Shown here: positions 1 through 5,639 of the stretch, piece by piece | Numbering within the stretch: the first letter of the stretch is position 1 | Layout of the letters: each line of letters begins with the position of its first letter | From: an uncultured Oscillospiraceae bacterium | GTDB taxonomy: Bacteria > Bacillota > Clostridia > Oscillospirales > Oscillospiraceae | DNA: 9,223 bases | Reading direction: 5' to 3' | NCBI GenBank assembly: GCA_944385595.1 | Contig: CALWXY010000204.1 | Span: forward strand, 1 to 9,223 | Program-made: the position numbers and the translations under genes | Notes under the pieces: model-generated | Seen by the model: only the letters and a program-made list of their open reading frames with translations | Database searches by the model: none | What the model was told of the DNA's origin: nothing

Positions 1-484
1 TGACCTGACTGACGCAGCCGGGCTTATCCGTGTTGTGGACAACAAGCGTCGGCAGCTCGCCGGAGAACTCGGTGGAGAGGCCGTCGACAGAAAACACCTT
101 TATTCTGCCGCCGCCCGGCGACGAGGCGCCGACCTCGATGGTGCGGCCATCCTCGCCCGTGAGCTTAATCAGGGCGCTGTTCGGGTGCACTCCGCGCAGC
201 TCGCAGCAGCCGAAGCTGAATTCCAAGCCGCGCTCCTTTGCCAGCTCGAAGCTGTGCGGCACGCGGGAGTCGTCCGGTCTGAGGCCGAGCACGCCGGCAA
301 TTATGGCCTGATGTGTGCCGTGCCCGTCGCCGGTGGAGGCGAATGAGCCGTGCAGCAGCACCTCGGCCTTTACCGGCCTGCCGCCGAGCAGCGCCCTCGC
401 CATGCCGCCCATGCGGACGGCTCCGGCGGTGTGCGAGCTCGACGGGCCGACCATTATGGGGCCGAGTATATCAAAAATATTCAT
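1..484 (-). CDS. sdaAB: L-serine dehydratase, iron-sulfur-dependent, beta subunit (partial, C-terminus off the left edge)
   Basis: Beta chain of the two-subunit [4Fe-4S] L-serine dehydratase, which with the alpha chain (SdaAA) deaminates L-serine to pyruvate and ammonia in the cytoplasm. About 161 residues are visible. The N-terminus MNIFDILGPIMVGPSSSHTA (residues 1-20) is the family signature, with the GPSSSHTAGAVR serine-binding-type loop at 13-24. A second conserved stretch is GSFASTGDGHGT (46-57). From about residue 144 the sequence LPTLVVHNTDKPG begins the ACT domain, so perhaps 60 residues are missing beyond position 1. The ATG at 484 lies 17 nt after the topoisomerase stop with only a weak GTGAG-like ribosome site, so cotranscription with that gene is likely. 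The alpha-subunit gene would be expected next, outside the window. No internal stop is seen. Family identity is strong. Operon membership is inferred from spacing. Confidence 0.93.
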   Translation of the reverse strand, partial: MNIFDILGPIMVGPSSSHTAGAVRMGGMARALLGGRPVKAEVLLHGSFASTGDGHGTHQAIIAGVLGLRPDDSRVPHSFELAKERGLEFSFGCCELRGVHPNSALIKLTGEDGRTIEVGASSPGGGRIKVFSVDGLSTEFSGELPTLVVHNTDKPGCVSQV

Positions 485-501
485 TTCAATCACTCACAAT
501 G

Positions 502-2487
502 TCAGGATATGTCTGCGAGGTCGAGGTATTTGTAGCCGTTCTCCGCTATGTGGTTTTTGCGCCCGGCGAGGTCGTCGCCCAGCAGCAGGTCGAAGACCTG
601 CGCGGTGAGCTCGACGTCCTCCGGCATGACCTTTATGAGCCGCCGTGTCTCGGGGTTCATGGTGGTGAGCCACATCATCTCCGGGTCGTTCTCGCCGAGG
701 CCCTTCGAGCGGTCGACCTTGACCTTTTTGCCCTCGAGCTGCTTGAGTATGTCGGCCTTCTCGCGCTCGGAGTAGGCAAACCACGTCTTGTCGCCGCAGT
801 TTATCTCATATAGCGGCGACTCGGCTATATAGACGTAGCCGTCGCGTATGAGCGTCGGCGTCAGCCGGTACAGCATGGTGAGTATGAGCGTGCGGATCTG
901 GAAGCCGTCGACGTCGGCGTCAGTGCAGATGATGATTTTGTTCCAGCGCAGGGCGGAGAGGTCGAACTCTGTGAGGGACTTGGCCTTTTTGCCGGAGACC
1001 TCGACGCCGCAGCCGAGGACTTTTATGAGGTCGGTTATGACGTCGCTGTTGAATATCTTGCCGTAGTCGGCCTTCAGGCAGTTGAGTATTTTGCCGCGCA
1101 CCGGCATTATGCCCTGAAACTCCGCGTCGCGGCTGAGCTTGCAGGCGCCGAGGGCGGAGTCGCCCTCCACTATATATATCTCTCGCTTTCCGGCGTCGCG
1201 CGAGCGGCAGTCGACGAACTTCTGCACTCTGTTGGAGATGTCGAGGCTGCCGGAGAGCTTTTTCTTGATATTCAGCCTCGCCTTTTCGGCCTGCTCGCGG
1301 CTGCGCTTGTTTATCAGAATCTGGTCGACGACCCTGTCGGCCTCGGCCTTGTGCTCTATGAAGTATATCTCCAGCTGGCTGCGGAAAAACTCCGTCATGG
1401 CCTCCTGGATGAACTTGTTGGTTATGGCTTTTTTGGTCTGGTTCTCATAGGATGTGCGTGTGGAGAAGCAGTTGGTGACCAGCACGAGGCAGTCGGCAAT
1501 GTCCTGCCAGCTTATTCTGCTCTCGTTTTTCTGGTATTTATTCACCTTTTTAATCTGGGCGTCGACGGCGGAGACAAAGGCGCTGCGCGCAGCCCGCTCC
1601 GGTGCGCCGCCGTGCTCGAGCCAGGACGAGTTGTGGTAGTACTCGATGACGGCGGTTTTATTCGAAAAACAGAATGCCGCCGACATGCGCACCTTGTACT
1701 CCGGCTTGTCCGCCCTGTCGCGGCCGCGGCGCTCGGACTCGATGAACACCGGCTGGGTGAGGCTCTCCTCCCCCGCGAGCTCCGCGACGTAGTCGAGGAT
1801 GCCGTTTTTATAGCATATATCGGTCGTCTCGAACTTGCCGTTTTTCTGGCAGCGGAAGCGGAAGGTCACGCCCGCGTTCACCACGGCCTGACGGCGCATG
1901 GTGTCGAGGAAATACTCCTCGGGGATGTTTATATCGGTGAAGACCTCCAAATCGGGCTTCCAGCGGATGGTGGTGCCTGTCTTTTTCCTGTCGGCTTCCT
2001 CTTTTTTGAGGCCGCCTATATTCTCGCCCTTTTCGAAGTGGAGGCTGTATTTATAGCCGTCGCGCCAGACGGTCACGTCCATGTACTCGGAGGCGTACTG
2101 CGTCGCGCAGGAGCCGAGGCCGTTGAGGCCGAGCGAGAACTCGTAGTCGCCGCCGTCGTCGTTTTTATACTTGCCGCCGGCGTACATCTCGCAGAACACA
2201 AGCTCCCAGTTGTAGCGCCCCTCGGCCTGGTTCCAGTCGACGGGGCAGCCGCGTCCGAAATCCTCGACCTGTATCGACTTATCGGCGAAGCTGGTGACGG
2301 TGATGAGGTCGCCGTGTCCCTCGCGCGCCTCGTCGATGGCGTTGGACATGATCTCGAACACCGCGTGTTCGCAGCCGTCCAAGCCGTCGGAGCCGAAGAT
2401 GACGCCCGGGCGCTTTCGGACCCTGTCCGCGCCCTTGAGCTGGGTTATACTTTCGTTGCCGTACTGCGGCGTTTTGCGTTTTGTCAT
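502..2487 (-). CDS. parE: Type IIA DNA topoisomerase subunit B, ParE-like (clostridial topoisomerase IV type)
   Basis: ATPase subunit of a type IIA topoisomerase, which works with a GyrA/ParC-type cleavage subunit to decatenate or relax DNA. In order, the 661-aa product shows: a GHKL ATPase domain with the N-box EIMSNAIDEA (45-54; E45, N49, D52); the DFGRG motif (76-80); the ATP lid AGGKY...LGLNGLGS (103-126); a transducer domain with the QTK loop (350-352); a Toprim domain with EGDSALG (441-447, catalytic E441), PVRGKILN (462-469) and the metal-binding DADVDG (523-528); and RSKGLGE (593-599). Length is normal for ParE/GyrB. EGDSALG, where EGDSAGG is usual, and the SDGLDGCEH stretch after the RPGVIFG motif fit a clostridial ParE-like clade from memory. 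The ATG at 2487 follows a GGGAGAG site and a good promoter. sdaAB follows at 17 nt and no parC is adjacent, so the partner must be encoded elsewhere. An accessory GyrB paralogue is the alternative. Confidence 0.92.
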   Translation of the reverse strand: MTKRKTPQYGNESITQLKGADRVRKRPGVIFGSDGLDGCEHAVFEIMSNAIDEAREGHGDLITVTSFADKSIQVEDFGRGCPVDWNQAEGRYNWELVFCEMYAGGKYKNDDGGDYEFSLGLNGLGSCATQYASEYMDVTVWRDGYKYSLHFEKGENIGGLKKEEADRKKTGTTIRWKPDLEVFTDINIPEEYFLDTMRRQAVVNAGVTFRFRCQKNGKFETTDICYKNGILDYVAELAGEESLTQPVFIESERRGRDRADKPEYKVRMSAAFCFSNKTAVIEYYHNSSWLEHGGAPERAARSAFVSAVDAQIKKVNKYQKNESRISWQDIADCLVLVTNCFSTRTSYENQTKKAITNKFIQEAMTEFFRSQLEIYFIEHKAEADRVVDQILINKRSREQAEKARLNIKKKLSGSLDISNRVQKFVDCRSRDAGKREIYIVEGDSALGACKLSRDAEFQGIMPVRGKILNCLKADYGKIFNSDVITDLIKVLGCGVEVSGKKAKSLTEFDLSALRWNKIIICTDADVDGFQIRTLILTMLYRLTPTLIRDGYVYIAESPLYEINCGDKTWFAYSEREKADILKQLEGKKVKVDRSKGLGENDPEMMWLTTMNPETRRLIKVMPEDVELTAQVFDLLLGDDLAGRKNHIAENGYKYLDLADIS

Positions 2488-2527
2488 TTTGCCATGCTCT
2501 CCCGAACATTATTTTCCTTATTTTACA

Positions 2528-2556
2528 ATTATACTCCAAGCTTTCGTTTATTGCAA
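2528..2556 (-). promoter_or_regulatory. Sigma-A-type promoter for parE-sdaAB
   Basis: On the minus strand TTGCAA (2556-2551) and a perfect TATAAT (2533-2528) are separated by exactly 17 nt. This predicts a start near 2521 and a leader of about 33 nt before the parE ATG at 2487, with a GGGAGAG ribosome site in between. The -35 hexamer matches 4 of 6 and sits in the T-rich tail of the upstream terminator. Function is inferred from sequence alone. Confidence 0.65.
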
Positions 2557-2560
2557 ACAA

Positions 2561-2588
2561 AAAAGCGAGGGGGCAAAAGCCCCCTCGC
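2561..2588 (-). terminator. Intrinsic terminator on the minus strand, upstream of parE
   Basis: A perfect 10-bp GC-rich stem (2565-2574 with 2579-2588, arm GCGAGGGGGC) has a 4-nt loop and is followed on the minus strand by TTTTTTG. No T-run is present on the plus side, so it works in one direction only. It would end transcripts coming from above 2588 towards parE, yet no minus-strand gene is visible between it and yaaL-bofA. Confidence 0.75.
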
Positions 2589-2613
2589 CGCGCGAGGCTC
2601 TGCCGCCCCGCAC

Positions 2614-2642
2614 TTGACAGGACCGTGTTCAGGCGCTAACAT
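2614..2642 (+). promoter_or_regulatory. Sigma-A-type promoter for yaaL-bofA
   Basis: A perfect TTGACA (2614-2619) is followed after 17 nt by TAACAT (2637-2642, 4 of 6). The predicted start near 2649 leaves a leader of about 170 nt before the yaaL ATG at 2823, which is long for a small housekeeping operon. A second perfect TATAAT at 2728-2733 has no acceptable -35 and is not called. Confidence 0.5.
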
Positions 2643-2822
2643 ATAACAATATGCCGCGCTTTTCGCTCTTTTTATCTCTCTCGGAGCCATCCGGGCTGTC
2701 CGAAGCTATTATGGCCGGGCGGGATTTTATAATTCACCGCGGCGGGCGATTAATTTCTCCCAGTTCTGCGCAGAATAATAGCGGCCCGAGGCCAATATTA
2801 TTTGTTGAACGGAGAGATTGAT

Positions 2823-3038
2823 ATGTTCCAAAAGCGGCGTGAGGCAAAAGCGCGCAAGGCCGAACTCAAACGAGTGAACACCGAGCTCGGCGAGATTCGC
2901 CAGAATCTCAACAACGCCTGGCAGATCTTCAACTCCACGACCGACCCCGCCCTCACCGAGGCGTGCATCTACGAGATTAACGCCCTGCGGGCAAAGTACG
3001 ACCACGTCATAAAGGGGGCCAGGTCATATTTTCTATGA
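2823..3038 (+). CDS. yaaL: YaaL/DUF2508 family small protein
   Basis: A 71-residue, highly charged, soluble protein with no membrane segment. Residues 1-30 are basic and heptad-like (MFQKRREAKARKAELKR), suggesting a helix. The segment AWQIFNSTTDPALTEACIYE (32-51), followed by INALRAKYD, matches the DUF2508 pattern (aromatic-F-N-x-x-x-D-P, then IYE and RYDY-like). B. subtilis YaaL has a similar length and no firmly known function, and there it lies directly before bofA, as here. A TTG at 2802 would extend the frame, but the GGAGAG site at 2811-2816 would then be inside the gene. It sits 6 nt before ATG 2823, so that start is chosen. The stop is 15 nt before bofA, implying a two-gene operon. 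Family assignment is from pattern memory plus the neighbour. Confidence 0.85.
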   Translation: MFQKRREAKARKAELKRVNTELGEIRQNLNNAWQIFNSTTDPALTEACIYEINALRAKYDHVIKGARSYFL

Positions 3039-3053
3039 AAGGCAGTTATTCCC

Positions 3054-3323
3054 ATGATAGTCCTGTTCGTAATTTTTATCGTAGGGCTGGGGCTGGGGCT
3101 TTTGTCGCTGACATTCAAGCTGCTCAAAAAGCCCCTCGGCCTCGCTTTGAAGCTGCTGATGAACGCCCTGTGCGGCTTCGTGTTCCTGTTCATTTTCAAT
3201 GTCTTGGGCAGCTTTTTCGAGCTGTCGCTCGGCGTCAACTGGCTGAACGCCATAGTCGCCGGCGTACTTGGAGTGCCGGGCGTGGTGCTCCTGCTGCTTA
3301 TAAAATATTTCATATTCGTCTGA
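3054..3323 (+). CDS. bofA: BofA-like pro-sigma-K processing inhibitor
   Basis: An 89-residue integral membrane protein, the usual size for BofA (87 aa in B. subtilis). Hydrophobic segments lie at about 1-19, 36-56 and 65-88. The second half carries the family pattern: LLMNALCGF (34-42), a further Asn at 49, GVNWLNAIVAG (60-70) and the signature GVLGVPGVVLLL (70-81). In B. subtilis, BofA sits in the outer forespore membrane with SpoIVFA and holds the SpoIVFB protease inactive until a forespore signal releases pro-sigma-K processing. Many clostridia keep bofA even where that checkpoint differs, so the exact role here is uncertain. ATG 3054 has a modest AAAGG site at 3038-3042, next to the yaaL stop. 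A strong terminator begins 10 nt after the stop. It points to a spore-forming lineage. Confidence 0.9.
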   Translation: MIVLFVIFIVGLGLGLLSLTFKLLKKPLGLALKLLMNALCGFVFLFIFNVLGSFFELSLGVNWLNAIVAGVLGVPGVVLLLLIKYFIFV

Positions 3324-3332
3324 GTACATATA

Positions 3333-3369
3333 GAGGCTCCGGAGCTGAAGCTCCGGAGCCTCTTTTTTT
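3333..3369 (+). terminator. Intrinsic terminator of yaaL-bofA
   Basis: A perfect 13-bp stem (3333-3345 with 3350-3362, arm GAGGCTCCGGAGC) has a TGAA loop and is followed by seven T. There is no T-run on the minus side. Its right arm plus T-run is repeated almost exactly at 3552-3571 inside the 3' end of dinB. Confidence 0.9.
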
Positions 3370-3571
3370 AGCCTCGCAGAGTTTGCGCTCGCAGGCGCAA
3401 ATAAAATTAAATCGTTTTTCCGGCGGCATGTACGGCGGAAAAACTCTTCTCGCGGAGCGCGCGTGGATTCAGTCGCCATGGGCGGCTGAATCTGCGCGAA
3501 GCGGAGCGCTGTCTTTTTTGTCGGAAAAGGCTCGCCTTTTCCGACAATCTCAGCTTCGGAGCCTCTTTTTT
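3349..3571. repeat. Pair of 20-bp direct repeats (19/20) flanking the hairpin block
   Basis: Positions 3349-3368 and 3552-3571 read AGCTYCGGAGCCTCTTTTTT, differing only at the fifth base (C versus T), with an offset of 203 nt. The first copy is the right arm and T-run of the bofA terminator. The second is the stop codon's first base and the last six codons (KKRLRS) of dinB on the opposite strand. The span covers both copies and the block between them. Confidence 0.8.
3370..3549. repeat. Hairpin-dense intergenic block, candidate interspersed repeat element
   Basis: Four inverted repeats follow one another in 180 nt: TTTGCGC/GCGCAAA (3382-3388/3395-3401); GTTTTTCCG/CGGAAAAAC (3414-3422/3436-3444); a 12-bp pair with one U-G (3466-3477/3481-3492); and a perfect 12-bp pair GTCGGAAAAGGC/GCCTTTTCCGAC (3520-3531/3534-3545). 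GCGGAGCGC also occurs twice as a direct repeat (3452-3460, 3501-3509). The last hairpin lies 5 nt past the dinB stop but is followed on that strand by A, not T, so it is not a standard terminator. I could not assign the block to a known family. Mobility or copy number cannot be judged from one window. Confidence 0.5.
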
Positions 3572-4830
3572 CCGTTTGCGGCCTCGTCCATGCCGTAGCC
3601 GTTGAGGAAGGCCGCGGGGTGCACCGTGTGCTCCTCCCTGGCGTTTATCGAGCCGAGCGCCGGATCCTCCTCAAGCGTGCCGCGCTTCACGCTGGCGTAG
3701 CCGTATTTGTGCCTTATGGCGTCCATGGCGGCGTCGAGCCTGCGGCGGCGGTCACGCTCGGCGGCGTCGGAGAAAATGTCCAGCTGCTGCGGCATGTCGC
3801 AGCTCACGAGCTGCGAGCAGCGCACGGCTATACTCCGCAGCGGCAGCGGCGAGCCCGCGCTGAGAAACAGCTCAAACGCCGTCTCCAATATCTCGCGGGT
3901 TATGTCCGTCGGCTGGTGGAGCTTTATCTGGTGGGTGCTCCACTCCAGCTGCGGGGTGCGTACCGACAGCTCCACCACCCTGCCCATCAGCCTCTGCTCT
4001 CGCAGCCTCATGCCGACGCTCTCGCTCAAAGCCGAGAGCGTCACCCATACGTCGCGCGGCGTCTCCATGTCGCGCGGCGAGGTGGTGCCGTTGCCTATGG
4101 ATTTCACCGGCGGCATGGCGCTCTCGCGCCGAACCGGCGAGCAGTCGCCGCCGTTGGCAAAGGAGTGCAGCATGTCCCCCGCCTTGCCCAGCCTGCGCCG
4201 CAGCAGCTCCGGGTCGCTGCGCGCGAGCGCGCCTATGGTGCACACGCCTATGGAGCTGAGATAGCTCGATGTGCTGCGCCCGACGTACAGCAGCTCGCCC
4301 GCCGGGAGCGGCCAGACTATGTCCCTGTATGTGTCGCGGCTTATGACGGTCACGGCGTCCGGCTTTTTGTAATCTGAGCCGAGCTTCGCGAACACCTTGT
4401 TCCACGAGACGCCTATGCTCACCGTGACGCCCAGCTCGCTCTTTATCCTGCCGCGTATCTCCTCCGCCGCGGCGGCGCCGTCCCTCACGCAGCCGGTGAG
4501 GTCGAGCCAGCTCTCGTCGAGGCCGAAGCTCTCGCATATGTCCGTGTAGTCGGAGTAGATGCGCCGCACCTTGCGCGAGAAATCGGCGTACAGCTCCATG
4601 CGCGGCGGGAGTATCACCATGTCCGGGCAGAGCCTGCGCGCCTGCCAGATGGCCATGCCGGTCTTGACGCCGCGGCGCTTGCAGGTCTCGTCTTTCGCGA
4701 GGATTATCCCGTGCCGCTCCTCCTCGCTGCCCGCCACGGCCACCGCCCTGTCCGCCAGCTCCGGGTGGTACAGCCTCTCTATATTCGCGTAACAGCAGTT
4801 TATATCCGAGTGAAGTATAGTCCTCTCCAC
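3550..4830 (-). CDS. dinB: DNA polymerase IV (Y-family translesion polymerase)
   Basis: A 426-aa Y-family polymerase that copies past damaged bases at low fidelity in the cytoplasm. Motifs: HSDINCCYANIE (7-18) gives catalytic D9 and a steric-gate Tyr at 14; SFGLDESWLDLTG (101-113) gives D105 and E106; SIGVSWNKVFAKLGSDYKKP (138-157) is the conserved palm segment. A helix-hairpin-helix-type thumb region lies near 183-215, the little-finger domain at about 235-345, and a beta-clamp-binding peptide QLDIF at 349-353. A tail with EEHTVHP follows, a feature I associate with clostridial DinB proteins. GTG 4830 is chosen because GGAGG (4837-4841) lies 6 nt before it; an in-frame TTG at 4851 would place that site inside the gene. 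No LexA-type CGAAC...GTTCG box is seen upstream, so SOS control is not supported. The last six codons overlap the direct repeat and may not be ancestral. Confidence 0.93.
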   Translation of the reverse strand: MERTILHSDINCCYANIERLYHPELADRAVAVAGSEEERHGIILAKDETCKRRGVKTGMAIWQARRLCPDMVILPPRMELYADFSRKVRRIYSDYTDICESFGLDESWLDLTGCVRDGAAAAEEIRGRIKSELGVTVSIGVSWNKVFAKLGSDYKKPDAVTVISRDTYRDIVWPLPAGELLYVGRSTSSYLSSIGVCTIGALARSDPELLRRRLGKAGDMLHSFANGGDCSPVRRESAMPPVKSIGNGTTSPRDMETPRDVWVTLSALSESVGMRLREQRLMGRVVELSVRTPQLEWSTHQIKLHQPTDITREILETAFELFLSAGSPLPLRSIAVRCSQLVSCDMPQQLDIFSDAAERDRRRRLDAAMDAIRHKYGYASVKRGTLEEDPALGSINAREEHTVHPAAFLNGYGMDEAANGKKRLRS

Positions 4831-4866
4831 GCTGCACCTCCACAGGCGCAATTCGCCTTTGTATAT

Positions 4867-4895
4867 AGTATATATCTCTTAATCAGATAAGTAAA
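4867..4895 (-). promoter_or_regulatory. Sigma-A-type promoter for dinB
   Basis: Minus-strand TTTACT (4895-4890, 4 of 6) and TATACT (4872-4867, 5 of 6) are spaced by 17 nt in an AT-rich stretch, giving a predicted start near 4860. The short leader contains a small hairpin AGGCG/CGCCT (4844-4848/4854-4858) immediately before the ribosome site, which could tune translation. Confidence 0.55.
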
Positions 4896-4967
4896 TAGGA
4901 AATATTATCTTTTTAAGATATTTCAAGGCGTAAAGACCGTGACAGGAACCCTTTCTGCAAACTTCAC

Positions 4968-4996
4968 TTGACGCGGGCTATCAGAGATGGTAAAAT
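4968..4996 (+). promoter_or_regulatory. Sigma-A-type promoter for the YcxB-like gene
   Basis: TTGACG (4968-4973, 5 of 6) and TAAAAT (4991-4996, 5 of 6) are exactly 17 nt apart, the best-balanced promoter in the window. The predicted start near 5003 leaves a leader of about 37 nt that includes AAGGAG at 5025-5030. Confidence 0.7.
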
Positions 4997-5039
4997 AAGC
5001 GACACAAACGCAATACAACTCTTTAAGGAGAATTATCCT

Positions 5040-5564
5040 ATGCCGATATATTTTGAGTACACGCCGAGCGAGGCCAATATGCGGGCATACAGCAAGCTGC
5101 TGAAGCGCCTCTTCCCGACCAGGCCGCTCTATATATTTCTCGGCGTCTCGGCTGCGCTGATGCTGCTTATGCTGGCACAGCACATATTCACCCCATCCTC
5201 CCGCTCGCTGATTTATATGTCCATATCTCTGCTGTGCTTTCTGTTCGGCGGCTGCGTCCTGTTCTCGACGAAAAAAAGCCTCCCCGCCGCCGAGGAGCTT
5301 CTCAAAAACTCCATAGGCAAAAAGCAGAGCTACATCATATCGGACACCGAGATAAATATAGACAGCGAAAACAGCAGCCTCCGCTTTCAGCGCTCCCGAC
5401 TCGTGGGGCAGTACAGCACAGACTGGTACTACATATTCTGCATCTCCAACCATCTCTCATTCATACCGGTCATCGTCGGCATAAACGACGGCAACATAGA
5501 CGCCCTGAACCGCCTCATCGAGGATAACGCACGGCGGGGTATTAAAATGAAAAAACTGCGCTGA
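5040..5564 (+). CDS. Two-pass membrane protein with YcxB-like C-terminal domain
   Basis: A 174-aa predicted membrane protein of unknown function. A short N-terminus (MPIYFEYTPSEAN) leads to two hydrophobic segments at about 29-50 and 57-75, then a soluble domain of about 95 residues. The soluble domain begins LPAAEELLKN and contains YIISDTEINIDSENSSLRF, a polar stretch ending in WYYIFCISNHLSFIPV, and a basic tail KMKKLR. This two-helix plus beta-rich layout, with a switch from 'display' to 'hard-wired value' strands, resembles YcxB-like proteins (PF14317), a match made from memory of the pattern. ATG 5040 has AAGGAG 9 nt upstream and its own strong promoter; in-frame upstream codons back to 4968 overlap that promoter and are rejected. 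It is divergent from dinB and 75 nt before tctB, with no clear terminator between, so read-through into the transporter genes is possible. Confidence 0.72.
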   Translation: MPIYFEYTPSEANMRAYSKLLKRLFPTRPLYIFLGVSAALMLLMLAQHIFTPSSRSLIYMSISLLCFLFGGCVLFSTKKSLPAAEELLKNSIGKKQSYIISDTEINIDSENSSLRFQRSRLVGQYSTDWYYIFCISNHLSFIPVIVGINDGNIDALNRLIEDNARRGIKMKKLR

Positions 5565-5600
5565 GCGCGCAGCATATCAACTAGGAAAGAGGGGACAATC

Positions 5601-5629
5601 TGAAATTCGCGCATATCCTGTAAATTTCA
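5601..5629. promoter_or_regulatory. Inverted repeat upstream of tctB, possible operator
   Basis: TGAAATT (5601-5607) and AATTTCA (5623-5629) form a perfect 7-bp inverted repeat with centres about 22 nt apart, or two helical turns, directly before the tctB ribosome site. The spacing would suit a dimeric regulator or a small hairpin. Only a poor promoter (GGGACA-16-TATCCT, 5592-5619) overlaps it, so the tct promoter is not settled. Confidence 0.3.
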
Positions 5630-5639
5630 AAGAAAGAGA

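Larger units (their letters stand above)
2488..2822. other. Divergent intergenic region parE / yaaL
   Basis: These 335 nt contain no convincing gene. They hold the parE promoter, the orphan minus-strand terminator, a plus-strand promoter (2614-2642) and a structured stretch. One hairpin spans about 2680-2706, with GAGCC and GGCT cores. A second spans 2774-2802, where AATAAT pairs with ATTATT around an inner GGCC-CGA-GGCC stem just before the yaaL ribosome site. I compared it by eye with SRP RNA, T-box and common riboswitch consensus motifs and recognised none. Confidence 0.6.

Noticed and set aside
1351..2646. Long plus-strand open frame (431 codons) antisense to parE
   Set aside because: It mirrors the codon structure of parE, is rich in A/V/L/G and R/H as expected for a GC-rich shadow, has no recognisable domain, and crosses the parE promoter and terminator.
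2590..2800. SRP RNA, tmRNA, RNase P RNA or riboswitch in the parE-yaaL gap
   Set aside because: None of the conserved core motifs of these RNAs that I know is present on either strand. Only a generic small-RNA possibility remains.
2727..3005. Minus-strand frame of 92 codons over yaaL
   Set aside because: It is a shadow of yaaL, which has a ribosome site, a family match and the bofA neighbour.
3033..3479. Minus-strand frame of 148 codons across bofA and the hairpin block
   Set aside because: It is antisense to bofA and passes through its terminator and several hairpins, with no ribosome site or family.
3520..3545. Perfect 12-bp hairpin just past the dinB stop as its terminator
   Set aside because: On the dinB strand the stem is followed by A residues rather than T, so it lacks the form of an intrinsic terminator. 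It is kept as part of the hairpin block.
3872..4843. Second minus-strand frame of 323 codons within dinB
   Set aside because: It is an R/G/A/H-rich shift of the dinB frame without motifs, while the dinB frame carries all catalytic residues.
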